Positions 1 through 7,547 of a stretch of DNA of 64,000 bases are shown piece after piece (the stretch's first letter is position 1; every line of letters begins with the position of its first letter). A program made the position numbers and the translations under genes. The notes below the pieces were generated by a model. The model did no database searches, was not told the origin of the DNA, and was given only the letters and a program-made list of their open reading frames with translations. Source of the stretch: Nitratidesulfovibrio sp. (lineage in GTDB: Bacteria > Desulfobacterota > Desulfovibrionia > Desulfovibrionales > Desulfovibrionaceae); assembly GCF_040373385.1 (NCBI RefSeq), contig NZ_JBDXXH010000001.1, positions 248,675 to 312,674 of the forward strand, in the 5' to 3' direction.

Positions 1-108
1 GCCCTGACCGGCGCATCTGCCCTGACCGGCGCATCTGCCCTGACCGGCGCATCTGCCCTGACCGGCGCATCTGTCCTGTCCGGCGCAGTTACCCTGACCG
101 GCGCATCT
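1..108. repeat. Tandem 18-bp repeat, six units
   Basis: The window opens with an 18-bp unit (GCCCTGACCGGCGCATCT). There are four perfect copies, one diverged copy (61-78 region onward) and one near-perfect copy. The array continues off the left edge, so its true length is unknown. Read in frame 1 it would encode Ala-Leu-Thr-Gly-Ala-Ser repeats, and that frame stays open to about 330, but the sequence after the repeats does not look protein-like. I treat it as noncoding. The rest of 109-468 shows no gene; it holds a 9-bp perfect inverted repeat (127-135 with 144-152, 8-nt loop) that could end a transcript entering from the left, though it lacks a clean T run. Confidence 0.8.
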
Positions 109-468
109 GCACGGGCCATGCCTGCCTGCACCGTTCTGCCTCGAACGGTGCAGCTTCGTTTCCGTCCGACAAAAAATCATGTTTCATTGGCGAGTGCCCT
201 GCGTCGGGTGATGCCGCAGGTTCATGGTTCGCATGCAGCATCCATCGCCGCGTGGCCGGGAACACCATTGTCCCGCCCCGGTGGCGAATGGGACGCGGCA
301 ACACGGTGTGCGCTGGCGCACAAACTATAACATCGTCTCATGCCGTGGACGCACCATCGTCATGATGGCAAACTTGCGGCAGCGGTGCGGACGGTGTGGA
401 GCCATTGCCAGGACAGCGCTTTGATCGGAGCACGCAGGTCCGGAACGATAGTTCTTGTTTTCACGATC

Positions 469-495
469 TAAACATCCTGTTGTTTTTTCCGATAT
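469..495 (+). promoter_or_regulatory. Probable sigma-28 (FliA) promoter of the chemoreceptor gene
   Basis: TAAA at 469-472, a 15-nt spacer, then TCCGATAT at 488-495. The FliA consensus is TAAA-N15-GCCGATAA, so all of the -35 core and six of eight -10 bases agree. Transcription would start near 503, about 58 nt before the chemoreceptor start. Chemoreceptors are typical members of FliA regulons, which supports the call. Confidence 0.55.
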
Positions 496-560
496 TGCAG
501 ATAGGATCAATGGTTCTACCGTGCGCACGGGGTGCGCGCGGAATCACCCAGACGGGGGTC

Positions 561-2987
561 ATGATGGGCATTCGGCAAAAACTCTTTCTCCCCTTCGCGC
601 TGTCGGTTCTGTTGCTGGGCGGCGGTGCCTACTGGTTTCTGGCTGGCGAACTGACGGACCTGAAGGGGGTCTTCCTGCGCCAGATGGCGCGGGCCAAGGC
701 CAACGAGGTCGGCCAGTCGGTGGAACTGCTGGCGGCGCAGGCCCTGGAACAGGCCGCGCTGTTCTCGCAGTTGCCGGAAGTGCAGGCGGCCTATGCCACG
801 GCGCTTTCCGGCAAGATAGACGACGAAAAGGATCCCATGGCGCAGCAGGCGCGCGAAGCCCTGCGCCGTGAACTTGCCGCGCACCTTGCCTCGTTCGAGG
901 CGGTGACGGGGCGCAAGTTCAAGCTGCACTTCCATCTACCCAACGGGCGCAGCCTGGTGCGGCTGTGGAGCAAGAAGCAGATCAAGCGCGACGGGCAGGA
1001 CATCGACGTTTCCGACGACATCTCCACCTTCCGCAAGACCGTGATGGACGTGAACCGCACCGGCCAGCCCATGAAGGGCATAGAGGTGGGGCGCGGGGGC
1101 TTCGACATTCGCGGGGTTTCGCCGGTGAAGGGCGCGGACGGCAAGCAGATCGGTTCGGTGGAAGTGCTCATCGAGTTCGCTCCGCTGCTCAAGATCGCCT
1201 CCAGCGCCGAGGGCGAGGACGTCCTGCTGTACATGAACGCCTCTCTGGGGGCGCTGGCCCAGGGCATGAGCGACACCGCAAAGCATCCGCGCGTGGGCAA
1301 CGACTTCATCTTCGCCTCGGGAAATCCGCAGATTCCCGCCGCCGCGCTGGTCACCCCGCAGCTGCTCCAGGCGGGCAAGCAGGGGCTGAGCACCGCAGAG
1401 GGCGGCGATACTGCCCTGGTGGCCTTCCCGGTCAAGGATTACCGGGGCGAGCAGGTGGGCGTGTTCGTGCATGCCTCGAACATCAGCGGGGCCACGGCCA
1501 TCTTCGAACGCTTCTCGGGCATCATGCTGGGGGCGCTGCTGGCGCTGCTGGTGGTGCCGGGGGTGGTGTTCTCCGTGCTGGTGTCGCGCTTCGTCACCAC
1601 GCCGGTGTCGCGCGTGGTGGCGCTTATCCGCGACATCACCGAGGACCGCGCCAACCTGAACGACCGCCTGAACGACGCGGGGCGTGACGAGATCAGCCAA
1701 CTGGCCCGGTGGTTCAACCGGCTCATGGGCAAGATCGAGGACATCCTGTGCTCGGTGGAAGGCTACAAGAACGTGGTCAACGCCATCCCCGACCCGGTGT
1801 TTGCCGTGGACGACGAGTACAACATCATCCTCGCCAACACCGCCGTGGCCCGCATCGCCGGGGTGGACGACGGCGAGAAGGTGCGCGGTCGCCGGTGCAG
1901 TTCCATCTTCAACGCCTCCATCTGCGGCACCTCCAAGTGCCCCATCAACCAGGCCATGCAGCGCGGTGGCCGGTACGAGGCGGACATCGTGGAGCTGAAC
2001 ATCCTTGGCCAGACCCGCTACGTGCGCCCCTACGGCGACATCGTGCGCGACTGCCACGGCAACAAGGCCGGATATCTGGAAGTGGCCAGCGACGTGAGCG
2101 AACTGGTGATGAAGGAACGCGACCTGCACGCCCACATGGCGCGCATGGAAACGGTCAACGCCGAGCTGGTTTCCGTGGCCGGGCAGGTGGCCGACGCCAC
2201 CGGGGCCATCGAGAGCCAGACCGAGGGCGTGATGCGCGGCACAGAGAACCAGCGCGGGCTGATCACCGAATCGGTGACCGCCATCGAACAGATGAACGCC
2301 ACCATCATGGAGGTGGCGCGCAGCGCCGCCAATGCCTCGCGCCAGGCCGACAGCGGTCAGGCCCGTGCCCAGGAAGGGGCGCGGGTGGTGGATGAGGCGG
2401 TGACGGCCATCGGCCAGGTCAGCAACCTTACCGGCGTGCTGCGCGGCAACCTTGGCGAACTGGGGCGGCAGGCGGAATCCATCGGCCAGATCATGAACGT
2501 AATCAGCGACATCGCCGACCAGACCAACCTGCTGGCGCTGAACGCGGCCATCGAGGCGGCCCGCGCCGGTGACGCCGGGCGCGGCTTTGCCGTGGTTGCC
2601 GACGAGGTGCGCAAGCTGGCGGAAAAGACCATGAACGCCACGCAGGAAGTGCGCCGGTCCATAGAAACCATCCAGTCCGGGGCCACGCGCAACATCGCCA
2701 GCATGGAAGAGGTGGCCGGTGCCGTGGACAACGCCACGACGCTGGCTGGCCGCTCGGGCGAGGCGCTGCGCGAAATCGTGGCGCTGGTCAACGACACCTC
2801 GGCCCAGGTCACGGCCATCGCCACGGCGGCAGAGGAACAGTCCGCCGCCAGCGAGGAGATAACCCGCAGCGTGACCCAGGTCAGCGATCTGTCCGACGAC
2901 ACCGCCCGCCGCATGGAAGAGGCGGCGCGGGCCATCAACGACCTTGGCGCGCTGGCCGCGCGCCTGCGCGAGATCGTGCAGGGCTGA
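561..2987 (+). CDS. Methyl-accepting chemotaxis protein with PAS domain
   Basis: Transmembrane chemoreceptor that should control CheA activity at polar arrays. From the ATG at 561 the protein has 808 residues. A membrane segment lies near residues 8-28, followed by a large periplasmic sensor region of about 280 residues (Cache-like by size, not proven), a second membrane segment rich in Leu/Val, and a HAMP region. A cytoplasmic PAS domain comes next ([12 protein letters not shown]) with two nearby cysteines (CGTSKC). The C-terminal signalling domain carries the conserved hairpin ([14 protein letters not shown], then [14 protein letters not shown]). The open frame continues upstream to 396, but the signal-anchor start and the promoter position favour 561 or the adjacent ATG at 564. 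It is monocistronic, between a sigma-28-like promoter and a strong terminator. The ligand is unknown; the PAS cysteines hint at redox or metal sensing, which is inference. Confidence 0.93.
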   Translation: MMGIRQKLFLPFALSVLLLGGGAYWFLAGELTDLKGVFLRQMARAKANEVGQSVELLAAQALEQAALFSQLPEVQAAYATALSGKIDDEKDPMAQQAREALRRELAAHLASFEAVTGRKFKLHFHLPNGRSLVRLWSKKQIKRDGQDIDVSDDISTFRKTVMDVNRTGQPMKGIEVGRGGFDIRGVSPVKGADGKQIGSVEVLIEFAPLLKIASSAEGEDVLLYMNASLGALAQGMSDTAKHPRVGNDFIFASGNPQIPAAALVTPQLLQAGKQGLSTAEGGDTALVAFPVKDYRGEQVGVFVHASNISGATAIFERFSGIMLGALLALLVVPGVVFSVLVSRFVTTPVSRVVALIRDITEDRANLNDRLNDAGRDEISQLARWFNRLMGKIEDILCSVEGYKNVVNAIPDPVFAVDDEYNIILANTAVARIAGVDDGEKVRGRRCSSIFNASICGTSKCPINQAMQRGGRYEADIVELNILGQTRYVRPYGDIVRDCHGNKAGYLEVASDVSELVMKERDLHAHMARMETVNAELVSVAGQVADATGAIESQTEGVMRGTENQRGLITESVTAIEQMNATIMEVARSAANASRQADSGQARAQEGARVVDEAVTAIGQVSNLTGVLRGNLGELGRQAESIGQIMNVISDIADQTNLLALNAAIEAARAGDAGRGFAVVADEVRKLAEKTMNATQEVRRSIETIQSGATRNIASMEEVAGAVDNATTLAGRSGEALREIVALVNDTSAQVTAIATAAEEQSAASEEITRSVTQVSDLSDDTARRMEEAARAINDLGALAARLREIVQG

Positions 2988-3013
2988 CGCCCGCGCGGTG
3001 CATGATGCAACAC

Positions 3014-3043
3014 GGCCCGCTCCCGCAAGGGGGCGGGCCTTTT
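3014..3043 (+). terminator. Rho-independent terminator of the chemoreceptor gene
   Basis: An 11-bp GC-rich stem (one G-T pair) with a GCAA tetraloop, followed by TTTT. It lies 27 nt after the stop codon. Confidence 0.85.
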
Positions 3044-3778
3044 CGCGTTCGGTACCAGGGGGCGGATGGGGGGGGGCAGGGAGGCGGCACGGAACGGAAG
3101 AGCGCGTCCCGGCAGCGTGGATGGGCGAGCGTGAATGGGCCAGCGTGGCCGGAAGTGGCGGCGGGTACATGGTTGCCGTTCTTGGTGGCGTTCATGGTGT
3201 GTGGTTGCCGGTAGTGATGCGTGATGGGCGCCCGTGCACCGGAAAAGGGCGGGGGCAGGTGCGTTCGTGCCATGGTAGGCCGGGGTCGACTGGGGGCGCA
3301 TGGGGCCGACCGGGGTTGACCCGGGTTGACCGGGAGCGCATGGGGCAGCCTTGGGCCGCCTCGGGTCGAGCGGGGCAGCCTTGGGTCGAGCGGGACAGCC
3401 TTGGGCCGCCGGGGGTAGCTTGGGGCGGCGTGGAGCGATTCGGGTCGACCTGGATAAATAATGGTGGTGCGTGTACGCACAAAGTGGAGTATTGTTGACA
3501 CCAGTTGATTGTAGGTGCTAGTCGGACGAAGAGATGGGCGCAGGCCGGAACATTCCGGCCTTCCCGACGGACCATGCGGTGCCGCGTGCGGCACCGGGGG
3601 TGGCATGGCGGGTGGCTGCCCGCCGCGAGAGTGCGCGGCGTGCGGCCGATTGCGAGTGCCGGATGGTGGGTGCGCCGTGTGCCTGTAAGGCGCGGGGTGT
3701 GCCAACGAGCGCCGAAGCGGGCCGTGCGCCCGCAGTGTCTGCATGCGCCGTGCGCCATGCATGCGTAAGGACGCGCGA
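3044..3778. other. Intergenic region with degenerate GC-rich repeats
   Basis: No convincing gene in 735 bp; the open frames on both strands are low-complexity shadows of GC-rich sequence. From about 3285 to 3445 there is a run of diverged short repeats built on GGGTCGA and GGGGCAGCCTTGGG. At about 3455 the composition turns abruptly AT-richer (to about 3530). A TTGACA hexamer at 3495-3500 may be a -35 element, but no good -10 follows at 16-18 bp. Confidence 0.6.
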
Positions 3779-4063
3779 ATGGCCAAGACCACCTTCACCC
3801 TTGCGGAAGCGGCGAACCTCCTGAGCTGTCACAAGGAGACGCTTCGCCGCGCCATCAAGGACGGTACGTTGCGGGCTGCCCGCCTGGGGCGCGGCTACCG
3901 CATATCGCGCAGTGACCTGGAAGCCTTCTGGACCGCGCAGGGCGGCGGAGCGCTGTTCGGTGACGGAGAATCCCCGGCGGATATGCCGCCCGCGGAACGA
4001 CCGGCGCCGAGCAAGGCCAAGAAACCGGAAGGCCCCCGACAGCTAACCCTTCCCACATCGTGA
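3779..4063 (+). CDS. Excisionase/MerR-type helix-turn-helix DNA-binding protein
   Basis: Small DNA-binding protein of 94 residues. Residues 1-50 match the excisionase-family HTH pattern (FTLAEAANLLSCHKETLRRA, then a short beta wing with GRGYRISRSDLEAFW). This fold is used by phage excisionases and by many small chromosomal regulators. The C-terminal 40 residues are Pro/Ala/Lys-rich and probably disordered. The start at 3779 is chosen for the AAGGA site 7 nt upstream; an ATG at 3743 in the same frame lacks a site. The stop codon overlaps the ribosome-binding site of the next gene, so the two are probably co-transcribed. No integrase or phage gene is near, so a regulatory role is more likely than excision. 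Confidence 0.75.
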   Translation: MAKTTFTLAEAANLLSCHKETLRRAIKDGTLRAARLGRGYRISRSDLEAFWTAQGGGALFGDGESPADMPPAERPAPSKAKKPEGPRQLTLPTS

Positions 4064-4073
4064 GGAGGTGCGC

Positions 4074-4466
4074 ATGGGTTCGGACATGACCTGCAGGGCG
4101 ATGGAAGACATTTCGCTGCGCAACGACGCCGGCCACGACATCGCATTCAAGGGGCGCCTGTTCTCCGAATGCTCGTGGTACGACGACGAGACCGGCGTGC
4201 TCACCCGCCAGAAGCTCTACGTCACCGAAGACAACGAGCAGATCTACTACATCGTTTCCGGCAGCGGTGCCGCGCGCAGCCGCCGTGCCTACCGCCTGCG
4301 CGTGGAAGGTGACCGTTGCGTCATCAATAACGGCGCGTGCGACATGTCCATGCAGCTCGACATGCTGCTGCTGGCCGTGCGCGGCCTGTGCGGGCTTGAT
4401 GCCGCACCTTCCGACGCGGCCCTGCTGGCCAGCGTGGAAGAGACGCTGAAGGCCGCCAACGGCTAA
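4074..4466 (+). CDS. Conserved hypothetical protein
   Basis: 130-residue soluble protein that I do not recognise. It is mixed alpha/beta by eye, with a Tyr/Asp/Glu-rich middle (KLYVTEDNEQIYYIV) and a helical C terminus; no signal peptide or membrane segment. The start at 4074 follows a perfect GAGGAGG site by five bases. That site overlaps the stop of the HTH gene, indicating translational coupling, so the two products may act together. A terminator follows within 35 nt. Confidence 0.7.
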   Translation: MGSDMTCRAMEDISLRNDAGHDIAFKGRLFSECSWYDDETGVLTRQKLYVTEDNEQIYYIVSGSGAARSRRAYRLRVEGDRCVINNGACDMSMQLDMLLLAVRGLCGLDAAPSDAALLASVEETLKAANG

Positions 4467-4498
4467 GGCCGCCCCATCCCCTTGCGCGAATTTCGGGC

Positions 4499-4535
4499 GC
4501 GCACCTTCCGGCAGTGGTCGGAGGGTGCGCGTTTT
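4499..4535 (+). terminator. Rho-independent terminator
   Basis: A 12-bp stem (GCGCACCTTCCG paired with CGGAGGGTGCGC, one G-T pair), 8-nt loop, then GTTTTG. It closes the HTH/hypothetical pair. The 320 bp from here to 4859 contain no gene; there is a short near-repeat of GGCACGGCGGGCAGT around 4570-4600 and a possible -10 (GATAAT, 4782-4787) without a matching -35. Confidence 0.75.
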
Positions 4536-4859
4536 GCGTTTTCTGGCGCACGCATGCGTCATGGGGCAGTGGCACGGCGGGCAGTGGCACGGCGGGCAGG
4601 GGCTTCGTCTCCGGCACGGGGGATGCCCGGCGTCGATTCGGACACGCGCGTGTTCCCCGCGCGAGTGAAACGACGGTCCGGTCCGGTCGTCATGCCGTGG
4701 ACCTGCGCGAGAACCCCGGCACAGAACCCGCGCCCGTTGCGGCGGCGGGCCGGTCTTTCATCGGGGTTGCCTTTTCCGACAGATAATGTTCCTGTCACAA
4801 TGTCCGGGTATCTTTTGCCGACAGTGTCCGGATTTGCGCCGGGCACCATGGAGGAAGCC

Positions 4860-5174
4860 ATGGCATTGACCAAGCAGTTCCTGAAGGGCAGGCCCGCCTG
4901 CAAGGTGAAGTTCCGCTTGGAGGCGGACGAGGTGGGACAGGCCACCGAGGTGTACCTTGTGGGCGAATTCAACGATTGGGACGAACGGGCCACCCCCATG
5001 CGCCGTCTGAAGGACGGCGGGTTCACCGCAGAGGTGGAACTGGAGACGGGGCGTGAATACCGCTTCCGCTACCTGCTGGCGGGCGGCGCTTCCGGCTGGC
5101 TCAATGACGGCCGGGCCGACAGCTACGAGTACTGCCCCTTCGCGGGGACCGACAATTCGCTGGTGAGCGTCTAG
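4860..5174 (+). CDS. Stand-alone CBM48 / AMPK-type glycogen-binding domain protein
   Basis: 104-residue protein made almost entirely of one early-set beta-sandwich domain of the CBM48/isoamylase-N type. The diagnostic region is YLVGEFNDWDE, followed by a Met-Arg-Arg-Leu segment and FRYLLAGG near the end. In this family the domain binds alpha-glucans and is usually attached to branching or debranching enzymes or AMPK subunits. Here no catalytic domain is present or adjacent, so it may be a regulatory glycogen-binding subunit; that is inference. The start at 4860 has GGAGG close upstream; an in-frame ATG at 4848 would add four residues. Confidence 0.8.
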   Translation: MALTKQFLKGRPACKVKFRLEADEVGQATEVYLVGEFNDWDERATPMRRLKDGGFTAEVELETGREYRFRYLLAGGASGWLNDGRADSYEYCPFAGTDNSLVSV

Positions 5175-5506
5175 GCATCCGCCCGGCAGGGCGGCCCTTG
5201 CGCCGCCCGTTCCGCCGGGTGGGGACGCTTCGCGCCCTTCGCCTTTCTCCATCCGCCGCCGTCTTCGGTTCGGTCCGAAGTGCGTGCGCCCGTGAACGAG
5301 TTCCGTGGGCGCACGTCCTGCGGTCACGCGTCCGGTGCAACGCGTGCCCCTGTGTCGGGCTGCCGCGCCGTCCGCCGGGAATTTCCTCTTGTGCTGGCGT
5401 GAATGTTTCACGGCTCTCCTTGCCAACCTCCCGAAACGGTTATAGCATTGGTGTAATCAACCGGCCGGGGGGCGGGTCGCCGTGAGCATGCAGGGGCGGA
5501 AGGTCC
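5175..5506. other. Intergenic region with hairpins and a weak promoter candidate
   Basis: No gene. A GGGCGGC/GCCGCCC hairpin lies shortly after the upstream stop and a GTGCGCCC/GGGCGCAC hairpin near 5285-5315; neither has a T run. TTGCCA (5420-5425) and TATAGC (5441-5446) with a 15-bp gap could be a weak sigma-70 promoter for the gene at 5507. Confidence 0.35.
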
Positions 5507-6268
5507 ATGTCGCAGACCGCAGCGCAGAGCATCAGGGATTTCGACTTGCTCGAAATGCCCATGGAAGGGGTGGCCGCCTACTGGCTCTCCCTGAAGAAGC
5601 TGGTGGGCAACCGCCGCAACTTCAAGGGGTTGGACCAGGAGGCGGAGTTCACCTCCGAACCTTTCGTGCGGCATCTGCTGGAGATCACCTTCAGCGGCGA
5701 CATGGACGAAGAGCGCATACGCCGTTGCGCCGCCGCGCGGGGTGACCTGCTGCGCGGCGAACTGGAGCGGCGGCTGGACCTGATGCGCGTGGCCGTCCTG
5801 GACGTGGCCGGGGGCGAAAACCCCCTGCGCACCATGGCCCGCATCGCTGCCCGGTATCCCGTTCCGCCCATCACCACCGAAAAGGCACTGGGCTACGCCC
5901 AGGAACTGTTGCGCCAGGCCGGGGAAAAGCCCCCCGCCGAACGGTTCTTCGACGTGTCCCACCGCTTGCAGGACGACAGGCTTGTGGTGGCCCTGCTGTT
6001 CTACGTCCTGCTTTCCCGCCATCATGGCAGAATGGCCTGCCGTCCTTTCCTGGAGCATCTGGGCTCGCGTTTCTTTGCCGACGGCATGGCCCTGGTGGCT
6101 GACGGCTTCGACGTGCCTTTCGTACGCAAGTGGTTGAAGAAACACAAACAGGTGTTGCTGGACGACGTGCGCGACAAGATGTCCATGTCGGTGGAACTGG
6201 CCCTGGGCATCAAGGCCCGGCTGGGCTACGACGACGTGTTCCGCATTGCGCGTTCCTACATGCGCTAG
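5507..6268 (+). CDS. Conserved hypothetical protein, helical
   Basis: 253-residue soluble protein I do not recognise. It is predominantly helical with many charged residues (for example RGDLLRGELERRLDLMR); no signal peptide, membrane segment, or obvious nucleotide- or metal-binding motif. The start at 5507 is preceded by GGAAGG at short spacing. It stands alone between two spacer regions. A cytoplasmic role is all that can be inferred. Confidence 0.75.
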   Translation: MSQTAAQSIRDFDLLEMPMEGVAAYWLSLKKLVGNRRNFKGLDQEAEFTSEPFVRHLLEITFSGDMDEERIRRCAAARGDLLRGELERRLDLMRVAVLDVAGGENPLRTMARIAARYPVPPITTEKALGYAQELLRQAGEKPPAERFFDVSHRLQDDRLVVALLFYVLLSRHHGRMACRPFLEHLGSRFFADGMALVADGFDVPFVRKWLKKHKQVLLDDVRDKMSMSVELALGIKARLGYDDVFRIARSYMR

Positions 6269-6300
6269 GGGCGGTTCCCTTCCGGAATACTCTTCGCGGG

Positions 6301-6391
6301 CGACAAGGGACAACAGGGCGCAGCAGGCCGCGACAAGGGGCGACAGGGCGTAACAGGGCGTAACGGGGCGTAACGGGGCGCAGCAGGGGGC
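6301..6391. repeat. Degenerate 10-bp tandem repeats
   Basis: Spacer made of about nine imperfect copies of a 10-bp unit such as GGGCGTAACG or GGGCGCAGCA. It lies between the hypothetical gene and the GGDEF gene; the last copy ends 20 nt before the GGDEF start. Confidence 0.75.
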
Positions 6392-6411
6392 ACCAACGCA
6401 GGGGGTGGACC

Positions 6412-7188
6412 ATGGCGGGCAACGGCGGGGGCGGGGCGCAACGGCCAGGGGTCCGATTGCTGCGACTGGTCCAGGGGGCCGCGCTGGGGCTTGGCGCACC
6501 GCTGGGCTGGCAGGTGCTGCGCTGGCTGTTCGATCTTACGCCCATCCATCCCCGGTACGAACTGGTGCTCAACGTGTACATGGCGGTGGGCGGGGTGCTG
6601 GTGTTCGCCGTGTTCGGCTACCATCTGGGCCGCAAGGAACAGCGCCTGGAACGGCTGACCCTGGTGGACCCCCTGACCTCGCTGTACAACCGCAGGTATT
6701 TCGAGCTGATGCTGGAAACGGAGTTCGCCCGGCACCTGCGCGACGGCACCGACCTTTCGCTGCTCATGCTCGACCTTGATCACTTCAAGCAGGTCAATGA
6801 CACCTGGGGCCACCAGGAAGGCGACCAGGTGCTGATGACCCTGGCGGGCATCCTGCGCGCGGGCCTGCGTGCCCAGGACGTGGCCGCGCGGGTGGGCGGC
6901 GAGGAATTCGCCGTGATCGTACCCGGCGTGGGCGGCGCGGGTGCCCTGGCCGCCGCCGAGCGGTTGCGCATTGCCGTGCGCGACGGCATTTTCCTGGTGG
7001 GGCCGGGCACGCGCATTCCGGTGCGCATCTCCATCGGCGTGGCCAGTACCGAACGGCTGGCCGTTTCCGGCCCCACGGAGTTGTTCCGCCTGGCGGACGA
7101 CGCCCTGTACCGGGCCAAGGGGCTGGGGCGCGACCGGGTGGAACCCGCGTGGCCGGGCGGCGCCGAGGACCAGTTGGGTCCCTGCTGA
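6412..7188 (+). CDS. Membrane-anchored diguanylate cyclase (GGDEF)
   Basis: 258-residue protein predicted to make cyclic di-GMP from GTP. Two hydrophobic segments (about residues 18-42 and 48-66) form a membrane hairpin, followed directly by a GGDEF domain: DPLTSLYNRRYFE, DLDHFKQVND, the signature GGEEF and a C-terminal GLGRDRV. An RxxD inhibitory site (RAQD) sits exactly five residues before GGEEF, so product feedback inhibition is expected. There is no obvious extracellular sensor domain, so input may come through the membrane hairpin or partner proteins. The degradation counterpart in this window is the HD-GYP protein at 54002, but the two are not linked. Confidence 0.92.
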   Translation: MAGNGGGGAQRPGVRLLRLVQGAALGLGAPLGWQVLRWLFDLTPIHPRYELVLNVYMAVGGVLVFAVFGYHLGRKEQRLERLTLVDPLTSLYNRRYFELMLETEFARHLRDGTDLSLLMLDLDHFKQVNDTWGHQEGDQVLMTLAGILRAGLRAQDVAARVGGEEFAVIVPGVGGAGALAAAERLRIAVRDGIFLVGPGTRIPVRISIGVASTERLAVSGPTELFRLADDALYRAKGLGRDRVEPAWPGGAEDQLGPC

Positions 7189-7321
7189 GGGCGTCGGTTG
7201 CATTGTATCGTGTCGGCATGGCCGCCATCAGGGTCATTGGTACGGCGTGGACCACGCATCGTCCGATGCCTGCGTGGTCCCGGTTGCTCCCGTCGCTTCC
7301 GGTCCCCCCGGTCCTCCCGGT

Positions 7322-7366
7322 TGGCCCGGTTGGCCCGGTTGGCCCGGTTGGCCCGGTTGGCCCGGT
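7322..7366. repeat. Five perfect 9-bp tandem repeats
   Basis: TGGCCCGGT repeated five times, inside the 359-bp spacer between the GGDEF and M16 genes. It would read as Gly-Pro-Val repeats if the M16 frame were extended upstream, but the M16 start is clearly at 7548. The rest of this spacer (7189-7547) shows no gene. Confidence 0.85.
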
Positions 7367-7547
7367 TACCCAGATTGCCATGACGCCGCGAAATGTTCAT
7401 GGTACAGGGCTGCGGGGCGTCGACGGCCTTCCGCCCGCGCGGCCACGAGCCCACGCGCACGGCCCGGCACCAGCCGGACCACACGCGAATCCGGCCATAT
7501 TCCGGTCACCCCCGCTCATGACATCCCCCCACGGAGGACTCCCACGC

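Noticed and set aside
1..330. C-terminal part of a protein with Ala-Leu-Thr-Gly-Ala-Ser repeats
   Set aside because: Frame is open but the sequence after the repeat is not protein-like, and similar short repeats occur in many spacers here; the left edge prevents a decision.
936..3170. Minus-strand frame of 744 codons opposite the chemoreceptor gene
   Set aside because: Antisense shadow of GC-rich codons; His/Gly/Ala-rich, low complexity, no ribosome-binding site, while the plus strand has clear chemoreceptor domains.
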